From Gracilimonas sp040904925 (GTDB lineage Bacteria; Bacteroidota; Rhodothermia; Balneolales; Balneolaceae), in NCBI GenBank assembly GCA_040904925.1, contig JBBDSP010000006.1, forward strand, positions 310,001-374,000: a stretch of 64,000 bases of DNA, in the 5' to 3' direction. The translations under genes and the position numbers were made by a program. The notes below the pieces were generated by a model. It did no database searches and was not told where the DNA came from. It worked only from the letters and a program-made list of their open reading frames with translations. Below are positions 8,976-15,794 of the stretch, in pieces; within the stretch, counting starts at the first letter, position 1; each line of letters opens with the position of its first letter.

Positions 8976-10391
8976 ATGACAAATACCAACCGGCCTGAAT
9001 TGCCCAAAAGCTCCTTATGGGTTGATATAAAAGCCTCGTTGGCCGGCACAGAATTTGATTTCACTACCGGTAAGATAAGCCGGGCCATCATCCTCTTGTC
9101 CATTCCCATGGTATTGGAAATGATGATGGAATCGATCTTTGCAATCGTAGATATTTTCTTTGTTTCCAAACTTGGTGCAGATGCCGTTGCCGCAGTTGGC
9201 ATAACGGAATCCATTCTTACTATCATTTACGCCATTGCGATTGGTTTCAGTATGGCGACTACAGCCATTATTTCCAGAAGAATCGGCGAGAAACGAAAAG
9301 ATGATGCAGCACGATCTGCTGTACAAGCCATCATCGCCTGTTTTATTATTTCAATCCCAATTGCCATTCTGGGAATATTTTTTGCCAGGGACCTTTTATC
9401 TCTGATGGGAGCAAACCCGATAATAGTTGACAATATGTTTTCTTACACGGCTATCATGCTCGGTGGAAACATGATCATCATGTTATTGTTTGTGATCAAT
9501 TCCATTTTCAGAGGAGCCGGTGATGCGGCTATTGCAATGCGGGTATTGTGGTTATCAAATGGAATAAATCTCGTACTCGATCCTCTTTTGATTTTTGGTT
9601 ATGGTCCCTTTCCTGAACTTGGAATTGCCGGAGCTGCAATTGCCACAACAATTGGTCGGGGAATCGGGGTTTGCTATCAGTTTTACATTCTATTTAATGG
9701 TCGCGGAAGAATACGGATCCTCAAAAAACATATCGTCTTTCAATTTGATATCCTCAAAAAACTGATTCGAGTTTCTATTGGCGGGATTGCTCAATTTCTG
9801 GTTGCAACAGCAAGCTGGATCATCCTCGTACGTATCATCGCAGAGTTTGGCAGTGTAGCACTGGCCGGTTACACTATAGCAATTCGTATCCTAATCTTCT
9901 CCATCCTCCCATCCTGGGGAATGAGTAATGCCGCAGCTACATTGGTGGGACAAAATCTTGGAGCCAATCAACCTGAACGAGCAGAAAAGTCTACGTGGAT
10001 CTCCGCATTTATAAACATGGTATTTCTGGGAATTGTGGGACTGACATTTCTAATTTTTGCAGAAAACCTGGTTAGTATTTTTACAGATGAAGCAGACATC
10101 ATTGCCATCGGTTCCAGATGCCTGCGCATCATGAGTTATGGCTATCTCGCATACGCTTTTGGGATGGTCATCATTCAAGCTTTCAACGGAGCCGGTGACA
10201 CCAGAACTCCGACCATCATCAATCTAATATGCTTCTGGCTGGTTGAGATCCCCCTTGCCTATGTTCTTGCCATTGTCCTGGAATGGAATGAAGACGGAGT
10301 TTTTTATGCAATTGTCGTAGCAGAATCACTATTGGGTATAATAGGCCTTATATTGTTCCGACGTGGAAATTGGAAAAAAACTAAAGTATAA
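8976..10391 (+). CDS. MATE family multidrug/metabolite exporter
   Basis: Inner-membrane antiporter of 471 residues with about 12 TM segments in two related halves. MATE features include an early LSIPMVLEMMMES segment, VSKLGADAVAAVGI and NSIFRGAGDAAIAM, with the C-half counterpart QAFNGAGDTRTP. It would export cationic or organic compounds using a Na+ or H+ gradient; the substrate is unknown. It follows a hypothetical gene by 3 bp and is followed immediately by a SUI1-like gene, suggesting one transcript. Confidence 0.9.
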   Translation: MTNTNRPELPKSSLWVDIKASLAGTEFDFTTGKISRAIILLSIPMVLEMMMESIFAIVDIFFVSKLGADAVAAVGITESILTIIYAIAIGFSMATTAIISRRIGEKRKDDAARSAVQAIIACFIISIPIAILGIFFARDLLSLMGANPIIVDNMFSYTAIMLGGNMIIMLLFVINSIFRGAGDAAIAMRVLWLSNGINLVLDPLLIFGYGPFPELGIAGAAIATTIGRGIGVCYQFYILFNGRGRIRILKKHIVFQFDILKKLIRVSIGGIAQFLVATASWIILVRIIAEFGSVALAGYTIAIRILIFSILPSWGMSNAAATLVGQNLGANQPERAEKSTWISAFINMVFLGIVGLTFLIFAENLVSIFTDEADIIAIGSRCLRIMSYGYLAYAFGMVIIQAFNGAGDTRTPTIINLICFWLVEIPLAYVLAIVLEWNEDGVFYAIVVAESLLGIIGLILFRRGNWKKTKV

Positions 10392-10392
10392 A

Positions 10393-10614
10393 ATGAAAGT
10401 CACCGTAAAAATGGAAACCGCCGGCAGAAAAGGAAAACAAGTGTCGGTGATCAGAGGAATAACCCACAACCCTCAGGTAATTGAAAAGCTCGAAAAGAAA
10501 CTAAAAACCCAATTGGGTACGGGCGGCACCATCAAAGGGAAAGTGATAGAGATACAGGGTGATCATGTGGACCGTATAAAGGAGATATTGGCTAAAGAGG
10601 GGTATGAGGTTTAA
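10393..10614 (+). CDS. SUI1/eIF1-like (YciH-type) translation factor
   Basis: A small protein of 73 residues from the ATG at 10393, with the SUI1 core: RKGKQVSVIRGI, then LGTGGTIKGKVIEIQGDH and a C-terminal IKEILAKEGYEV. Bacterial YciH proteins are homologues of eukaryotic initiation factor 1; a role in start-site fidelity is proposed for the family. An in-frame ATG at 10363 would overlap the MATE gene by 29 bp and adds only ten weakly conserved residues, so the later start, 1 nt after the MATE stop, is preferred. It is shorter than E. coli YciH because the N-terminal linker is missing. Confidence 0.85.
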   Translation: MKVTVKMETAGRKGKQVSVIRGITHNPQVIEKLEKKLKTQLGTGGTIKGKVIEIQGDHVDRIKEILAKEGYEV

Positions 10615-10632
10615 TAGAGGTTTTTAGGTGTT

Positions 10633-10657
10633 AGATGTGAGGTTTTAGGTTTTAGGG
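10633..10657. repeat. Left arm of inverted repeat around four-helix-bundle gene
   Basis: AGATGTGAGGTTTTAGGT followed by TTTAGGG. It is the reverse complement of 11107-11130 over at least 18 bp. It belongs to a GTTTTAGGTGTTAG-like simple sequence that flanks the gene at 10759. Confidence 0.8.
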
Positions 10658-10758
10658 ATCCAGACATTCAATCCAGATCTATTTAAAATATTTTTTTGTA
10701 AGGAATTAGTTTTTCATCGCTCTTACTGAAGTAATTCTTATATCCATTTAAATATAAT

Positions 10759-11106
10759 GTGATGAAAAACTTCAAAAAGCTTATCGTATGGCAACGGAGT
10801 ATGGAGCTGGCATCAGAAATAAATGTAATAGTTTCAAAACTTCCCAAAACAGAACGTTATACTTACAGAGATCAAATAATCAGATCTTCTATTTCTATTC
10901 CTTCAAATATAGCTGAGGGCAGCAGTCGAGATAACAGAAAAGATTTTAAACGATTTCTAAGAATATCACTGGGCTCTTGTTTTGAACTTGAAACTCAACT
11001 TTTAATGCTAAAACAAAATGAGATCATTAAACCAGATTCTCTAATAAAAGCATTAGAATACAACGATGAAGTTCAAAAAATGCTCCATACCTTATTAAGG
11101 AAATAA
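10759..11106 (+). CDS. Four-helix-bundle protein (S23/IVP family)
   Basis: A 115-residue helical protein of the family first seen encoded in 23S rRNA intervening sequences and related to the diversity-generating retroelement Avd fold. Diagnostic segments are FKKLIVWQRSMELA, the RDQIIRSSISIPSNIAEGSSR core and KRFLRISLGSCFELETQL. Here it is a free-standing chromosomal gene, not inside rRNA. It is framed by an inverted repeat (10633-10657 and 11107-11130), so gene plus arms looks like a small mobile unit. Its molecular function is not known. Confidence 0.88.
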   Translation: MMKNFKKLIVWQRSMELASEINVIVSKLPKTERYTYRDQIIRSSISIPSNIAEGSSRDNRKDFKRFLRISLGSCFELETQLLMLKQNEIIKPDSLIKALEYNDEVQKMLHTLLRK

Positions 11107-11130
11107 CCTAACACCTAAAACCTCACATCT
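11107..11130. repeat. Right arm of inverted repeat around four-helix-bundle gene
   Basis: Starts directly after the stop codon of the four-helix-bundle gene with CCTAACACCTAAAACCTCAC and continues ATCT. Pairs with 10633-10657. Confidence 0.8.
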
Positions 11131-11139
11131 GACTCCTGT

Positions 11140-11631
11140 CTACAGCTTTACTTTACTCTCTTGCTTTGGATCCAGATCGTACAAGGAAGAAGCCGTGGCC
11201 TGAATGGTTTTATACCACTCATTCCCAAATTTGTCATTAATGGTGTAAAAATCGGCAAAATCAGGCTTTCGGATGGTCATTTTCCATTCCTGAGTTTTTG
11301 ATTTAAAGGTGGGATCTACATGTAACAACTCATGATACAACATCATCTCTTTGGTATCATTATCAAGCATATCCCAAAGCTCACCTGAGATCTCGATCAG
11401 ATAATCGTTTCCGGAATAATGCTTTACCTCACGACTCGCCTTCATACACTTGGCTGCACGTTGTTTAGAAAGGTTGGGATAAACTAAAAAATATCCGATC
11501 TCGGCCGGACCAAATTCCATCTTATGCTTTTCAATTACTTTCTTGGCAATGGCCTCCACTTCGGGAGACTCCATCAATTGCTTCGTTGAATGTACCGTCG
11601 GTTCAGCGTCTAAAAAATCGTTCTCTGGCAT
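11140..11631 (-). CDS. Putative zinc metallopeptidase (phage metallopeptidase-like)
   Basis: A 163-residue protein with a zincin signature, YHELLH (His100, Glu101, His104), followed by VDP. The overall pattern (KVIEKHKMEFGPAEIGYFLV early, a Lys/Arg-rich middle, then HELLH) resembles the family named putative phage metallopeptidase. No signal peptide, so cytoplasmic. No phage genes are nearby, so the family name should not be taken as evidence of a prophage. It is the last of a minus-strand group with the DUF4920 and nei genes; substrate unknown. Confidence 0.7.
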   Translation of the reverse strand: MPENDFLDAEPTVHSTKQLMESPEVEAIAKKVIEKHKMEFGPAEIGYFLVYPNLSKQRAAKCMKASREVKHYSGNDYLIEISGELWDMLDNDTKEMMLYHELLHVDPTFKSKTQEWKMTIRKPDFADFYTINDKFGNEWYKTIQATASSLYDLDPKQESKVKL

Positions 11632-11673
11632 GAATAGTTAACTGCTATAAATTAAAAATTTAAATGAATGAGT

Positions 11674-12165
11674 CTATGATTTCGGAACCATCACAGATGT
11701 AGCTACAATGGTATATTCCTTTTGGACACCCTTAATTTCATCAGGATCTTCTCCGGCATCTTCAGCGTAATGCTTGGCCTGATCTTCCGAGAGATCCTTA
11801 ATTTCAAATTGACCAATTAATTTTACTTTCTTTCCTTTTGAATCAGTAGGGATAAAAAACCCATAATCTTTAAAGGTAATGCGGGCTGAATTATCTCCAT
11901 CGTTGGCAACAAAGAAGCAGCCTTTCTTTTCACAAACCTGAGCCACTTCCGTTTCAAGGGTGACCTCTTTACTTGAAAATTTTTCAGCTTCTGAAATCAA
12001 ATCTGTTAATGAAACAGCATCATTCCACTCGGATACTTGAGCACCAAAAACTTCATAGGTCTCTGTTTCCTGAACCGGTTCTGATAAACGAATTACTTCC
12101 GCGTCTTGAGCAAAAACAGAAGTTGAAATAACAAGGGCGAATACTATACTTAAAAGCTTTTTCAT
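11674..12165 (-). CDS. DUF4920 exported protein
   Basis: Exported protein of 163 residues with a clear signal peptide, MKKLLSIVFALVISTSVFAQ. The body matches the DUF4920 pattern (VTLETEVAQVCEKKGCFFVAND, then ITFKDYGFFIPTDSKGKKV), an OB-like fold with a Cys pair (CEKKGC). An upstream in-frame ATG at 12198 would add eleven residues before the signal peptide; the start at 12165 is preferred because AGAGGAAA precedes it at normal spacing. Periplasmic or lipoprotein-like functions are suspected for the family but not established. Confidence 0.8.
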   Translation of the reverse strand: MKKLLSIVFALVISTSVFAQDAEVIRLSEPVQETETYEVFGAQVSEWNDAVSLTDLISEAEKFSSKEVTLETEVAQVCEKKGCFFVANDGDNSARITFKDYGFFIPTDSKGKKVKLIGQFEIKDLSEDQAKHYAEDAGEDPDEIKGVQKEYTIVATSVMVPKS

Positions 12166-12236
12166 AAGATTTTCCTCTGATTTATGGAGCCCAAACATAC
12201 AAAGAACTGACTCAATTTTACATCCCTATTTCATAT

Positions 12237-13064
12237 TTAATCAATGCTTCTTTGGCGTTGTTCGCAGAAATAGATCTTACGCCCCCCTGTTTTCATTTCT
12301 TTGATCTCCCTGCCACATTTGTAGCATGGATTTCCCGTCCGACCATAAGCGTAATGTCTGTATTGCTTTCGCGATGCCCCTTCCCTTTTAAGTGCCTCTA
12401 CCAATTCCGGAGCGGTAGTCGTGCCTCCGGTTTTGTATGACCTTCTTGATAATTCGAGCGAATAATAAGCAAGGTCTTCTATTTGCTGATCCGTACAATC
12501 CTTCGGGCGGTATTCCGGATCAACTTTTGCACAGAATAAGATCTCACTCCGTAAATAATTTCCAACCCCGCTTAAAAAACCCTGATCAAGCAGCAGTGTA
12601 GCCAATTTTCGGTTTCGGAAATTTTCATCACGATATATGTTTAAAACTTCATCATAATTGGTATTTGGATCTACTACATCAGGGCCTAATTTTTTGATGT
12701 ATGGATGAGACTCGATCTCCTCATCTTTGATAAACTCGATCTCTGATGCCGAGAAAAGAAAAGCTGATCCATCGTCCGTATGTATTGCGACTCTGAGTGA
12801 ACGATTGGTTTCGGGTAAATCCCCGTTCTTGCTGATCATCCACTTCCCGTAAAGCTGATTATGAGAATAAAGATTCAGATCATTATCAAAAGATGTGATA
12901 ATTGCTTTGCCACGTGGTGTGACTGAGTTGATCTTCAACCCCTTCAGTTCCTCTTCAAATTCTTTTAATTCATCGAAAGCAAAAAAGAGTTTCGTAATTT
13001 CTTTTCCTGCAACAGCATTCTCGATTTGGTCTGCAGCTCTCCAAATTTCAGGTCCTTCGGGCAT
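12237..13064 (-). CDS. nei: Endonuclease VIII (Nei) family DNA glycosylase
   Basis: Base-excision repair glycosylase/AP lyase for oxidised pyrimidines. The 275-residue protein starts MPEGPEIWRAAD, with the catalytic Pro2-Glu3 and the Nei-type PEGPEI signature, a conserved Lys53 (RGKAI), and an H2TH region LLDQGFLSGVGNYLRSE. The C-terminal zinc finger has Cys247, Cys250 and Cys267, but the fourth ligand position is Arg270 (FCEQRQ). One transition, TGC to CGC, would explain this. The finger contributes to DNA binding in the family, so activity may be reduced; a base-call error is also possible. Confidence 0.88.
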   Translation of the reverse strand: MPEGPEIWRAADQIENAVAGKEITKLFFAFDELKEFEEELKGLKINSVTPRGKAIITSFDNDLNLYSHNQLYGKWMISKNGDLPETNRSLRVAIHTDDGSAFLFSASEIEFIKDEEIESHPYIKKLGPDVVDPNTNYDEVLNIYRDENFRNRKLATLLLDQGFLSGVGNYLRSEILFCAKVDPEYRPKDCTDQQIEDLAYYSLELSRRSYKTGGTTTAPELVEALKREGASRKQYRHYAYGRTGNPCYKCGREIKEMKTGGRKIYFCEQRQRSID

Positions 13065-13458
13065 ATTTTATAGTTTTGAGTTCTAAGTTTTGAGTTTTGA
13101 GTGGGAAGTTTTGAATTATTCTGGTTATAAAATAGTCTATGAAATACATGTCTGTACATCAACAAAAGTCATTCTGATCCGCCAACTGGCGGAGAAGAAT
13201 CTTGCCTATTTGGGAATCAAAATCTGACATCAAATACCATCCAGCCACTACTCCTTCCATTCAATGCAAACACTCTCGCTTTGCAAAAGGCACGGTTCAT
13301 CGCTCCGCTCTGAAGGACTTGGTTAGCAACAAAATATCGTTTTGTAAATAATGTCTGAAATTTCATCAGAATACATCAAAATCAGTGATTTATTTGTGCT
13401 AACTTTGGTTCATCAACCAGCTAAGAAATAAATACAATCCTAAAACTGAATCCGTTCA
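13065..13458. other. Intergenic region with simple repeats and a family B copy
   Basis: Divergent region between nei and a membrane-protein gene. 13075-13110 holds AGTTTTGAGT-like tandem short repeats. 13168-13320 is a degenerate family B palindrome. The remainder is AT-rich and must contain the promoter for the plus-strand genes; I cannot place it. Confidence 0.6.
13168..13320. repeat. Repeat family B, copy 1 (degenerate)
   Basis: Begins GTCATTCTGATCCGCC, carries the family B marker GAAGAATCTTGCCTATTTGG, and ends CGCTCTGAAGGACTT. The right arm has diverged from the usual CTTTCGCTCTGTATGAC. Confidence 0.7.
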
Positions 13459-13857
13459 ATGAGACAAACCATTGCGTTAATATCAGGTTTTTTTGGCTTG
13501 CTTTTTTTTGAAGGTTTTGCCAGGCTCATTATCACCTTTTATCACCGGATTGAGTTCCAATTTTACGGGATCTCCCATCTTCCCTCAGACGTTTGGGTCG
13601 TGGTTATTCTATTTTCTGTGATTACAAGCACGTGGTTAGTTACCATGCTTATCCTAACTGTTATCAATAAACATCTTTTGTTTTATGCAGGTGTTTTTAC
13701 TTTCATTGTGTTGGGGTGGCGTGCAATTGAAATTGGAAATTCATATGGTAATGAACCATTCTGGTACTTTTTTACAGTTTTACTTCTTCACATAATCGGT
13801 ATATTTCTTGCCTATCAATCATTTACCAGACAACATGAGATCAACCCTGTTAATTAG
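13459..13857 (+). CDS. Small four-TM membrane protein, unknown
   Basis: A 132-residue protein with four hydrophobic segments (about 5-25, 45-68, 75-92 and 103-120) and a polar C-terminus; no family recognised. Its end overlaps the start of the next lipoprotein gene by 23 bp, so the two are translationally close. Coding status is supported by the overlap, the hydrophobic pattern and the lack of anything better on either strand. Confidence 0.65.
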   Translation: MRQTIALISGFFGLLFFEGFARLIITFYHRIEFQFYGISHLPSDVWVVVILFSVITSTWLVTMLILTVINKHLLFYAGVFTFIVLGWRAIEIGNSYGNEPFWYFFTVLLLHIIGIFLAYQSFTRQHEINPVN

Positions 13858-15028
13858 CATATCAATTATTTTAAGTTTTAGCGGATGCAGTTCAGAGCAG
13901 ACTGCCATTCAGGAAATTGAATCCCCGGCATCAGATAACAGCAAAACACCTCGCTTATTCACCGATAATACCGGTGCCGTATTTATGAGCTGGGTTGAAG
14001 AAACTAGTGATATCGCTGAACTCAAATTCGCCTCTTTTGAAGGGGAATCATGGAGCTCACCACAGACTATCTCTTCTGATTCTACCTGGTTCGTAAACTG
14101 GGCCGATTATCCTTCAGTTATTGCACACGACAAAGCCCCTATGGCTGCGCACTGGCTTAATAAAGTGGAAGGCGGCACCTATGCATATCATGTCAACATG
14201 GCTACTTTTGATGATCAATGGAGTCCTTCTTTTACCCCTCATATGGATGAGAGTCCTACCGAACATGGTTTTGTGAGTATGACTCCGGCTACAGATTCAA
14301 GTTTTATAGCTCTTTGGCTGGATGGAAGACACACTCATGATCGGGACGATGATCAGTATTCTGATCTTAGCAAAGCCATGACATTACGTTCCGCTATCAT
14401 AAATACAAAAGGTGAAGTTTTAGAGAGGCATTTATTAGATGATGCCGTTTGTGACTGCTGCAATACGGCTATAACAAAAACAGAGAATGGATTTTTAGCT
14501 GCATATAGGGACAGAACTAATGAGGAGATCAGAGATATTTATGTTACTTCATTCACGGATGGAAGCTGGTCTGAACCAAAACCTGTTCATGCTGACAACT
14601 GGAGTATAGGAGCCTGCCCGGTAAACGGCCCTGCCATAGATGCCTATAACAATACAGCTGCTGTTGCCTGGTTTACGGGCGCTGAAGGTGTACCTCATGT
14701 GCAACTTGCTATCTCAAAAGATCACGGAGAAACATTTGATACCCCTATATCATTAGATCGAGAGAATCCCCTGGGTCGTGTTGATCTGAATATGACCAAA
14801 GATAAAGTCTGGGTAAGCTGGCTTGCTGATTCAGAAAACGGAGCGCAAATTAAAATTCAAAGCTACACACATGACGGAGATCCACTATCCTCCAATTCCA
14901 TAGATGGACTTTCCAAAAACAGAAATGGCGGCTTTCCTCATATTTCATTATTAGATGATAGACTTTTGATTGCCTACACAGATGTTTCGGCTAATCAGCC
15001 CAAAGTGAGAACAATGATCTTAGAATAA
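13835..15028 (+). CDS. BNR/sialidase-like beta-propeller lipoprotein
   Basis: Predicted lipoprotein of 397 residues with signal MRSTLLISISIILSFSGC (lipobox SFSGC). The remainder is all-beta with sialidase/BNR-like blades, for example ISKDHGETFDTPISL, and a conserved CDCCNTAI segment plus a GACPVNGPAIDA segment seen in exo-alpha-sialidase-like proteins of Bacteroidota. The start at 13835 directly before the signal is chosen; an in-frame ATG at 13808 would place nine polar residues in front. True sialidase activity is unproven. It heads a set with DUF1080 and a PVC-type cytochrome, suggesting extracytoplasmic substrate breakdown. Confidence 0.75.
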   Translation: MRSTLLISISIILSFSGCSSEQTAIQEIESPASDNSKTPRLFTDNTGAVFMSWVEETSDIAELKFASFEGESWSSPQTISSDSTWFVNWADYPSVIAHDKAPMAAHWLNKVEGGTYAYHVNMATFDDQWSPSFTPHMDESPTEHGFVSMTPATDSSFIALWLDGRHTHDRDDDQYSDLSKAMTLRSAIINTKGEVLERHLLDDAVCDCCNTAITKTENGFLAAYRDRTNEEIRDIYVTSFTDGSWSEPKPVHADNWSIGACPVNGPAIDAYNNTAAVAWFTGAEGVPHVQLAISKDHGETFDTPISLDRENPLGRVDLNMTKDKVWVSWLADSENGAQIKIQSYTHDGDPLSSNSIDGLSKNRNGGFPHISLLDDRLLIAYTDVSANQPKVRTMILE

Positions 15029-15040
15029 ACAATTTACCTC

Positions 15041-15754
15041 ATGCTACATATATCAAAGGTACTTCTTATAATTGTTGTATTTATTTCTTCTTGTACTCCA
15101 TCTCAAAATGATACATCAGGAGCTGTAAATGACACAGAGTTTCGAGAGATCTTGACAGAAAATACTCTAAACGAATGGAGTTGGAACCCTGAACACTGGA
15201 AATTTGAAGATGGGATCCTTACTGGAGAAACTACCCCAAATAACATCATTATAGAACACTCTTTCTTTGTATGGGATGAAGGAATAACCAAAGATTTTGA
15301 ACTTAAACTGGAATATAAGATCTCACCCCGTGGAAACAGTGGAATCAATTATAGAAGCGAGCGGATACAAGATAAGGAGTTTGTATTGCGTGGTTACCAG
15401 GCAGATCTAGATGGTGCAAATGAATACACCGGTCAGTTGTATGAGGATAAAGGACGAGCATTTCTTGCCCGTAGAGGTCAGATGACATATATAGATCCTT
15501 CAAACAAGGTAGTTGAATCGGGCAGTCTTGGTGTTGAAGAGGAACTATTATCATTGATAAACGAAGAGGACTGGAATAGCTATCACATCATCGCAAGAGA
15601 CAATATTCTTATTCATTCGATAAATGGTCGGATCATGAGTGTGGCAGTAGATGATGGCAGTGGTTCAAAAAAAGAAGGACTCCTTGGTTTTCAGCTTCAC
15701 CTTGGGCCTCCCATGAAAGTGCAATTCCGGGACATATTATTTAAGGAACTGTAA
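15041..15754 (+). CDS. DUF1080 (3-keto-disaccharide hydrolase-like) lipoprotein
   Basis: A 237-residue lipoprotein with signal MLHISKVLLIIVVFISSC and a concanavalin-like DUF1080 domain: the WSWNPEHWKFEDGILTGE start, the DFELKLEYKISPRGNSGINYRS core and a closing GLLGFQLHLGPPMKVQFRDI. Members act on keto-disaccharides or bind glycans outside the cytoplasm. It lies 12 bp after the BNR lipoprotein and 40 bp before the cytochrome, an arrangement common in Planctomycetes and Bacteroidota sugar-degradation loci. Exact substrate unknown. Confidence 0.83.
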   Translation: MLHISKVLLIIVVFISSCTPSQNDTSGAVNDTEFREILTENTLNEWSWNPEHWKFEDGILTGETTPNNIIIEHSFFVWDEGITKDFELKLEYKISPRGNSGINYRSERIQDKEFVLRGYQADLDGANEYTGQLYEDKGRAFLARRGQMTYIDPSNKVVESGSLGVEEELLSLINEEDWNSYHIIARDNILIHSINGRIMSVAVDDGSGSKKEGLLGFQLHLGPPMKVQFRDILFKEL

Positions 15755-15794
15755 CATAACTATTCAGATTATTTCAAATTAAAATCCACCATAA

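Noticed and set aside
11140..11631. Prophage remnant, because of a phage metallopeptidase-like gene
   Set aside because: No other phage gene around; neighbours are ordinary chromosomal genes.
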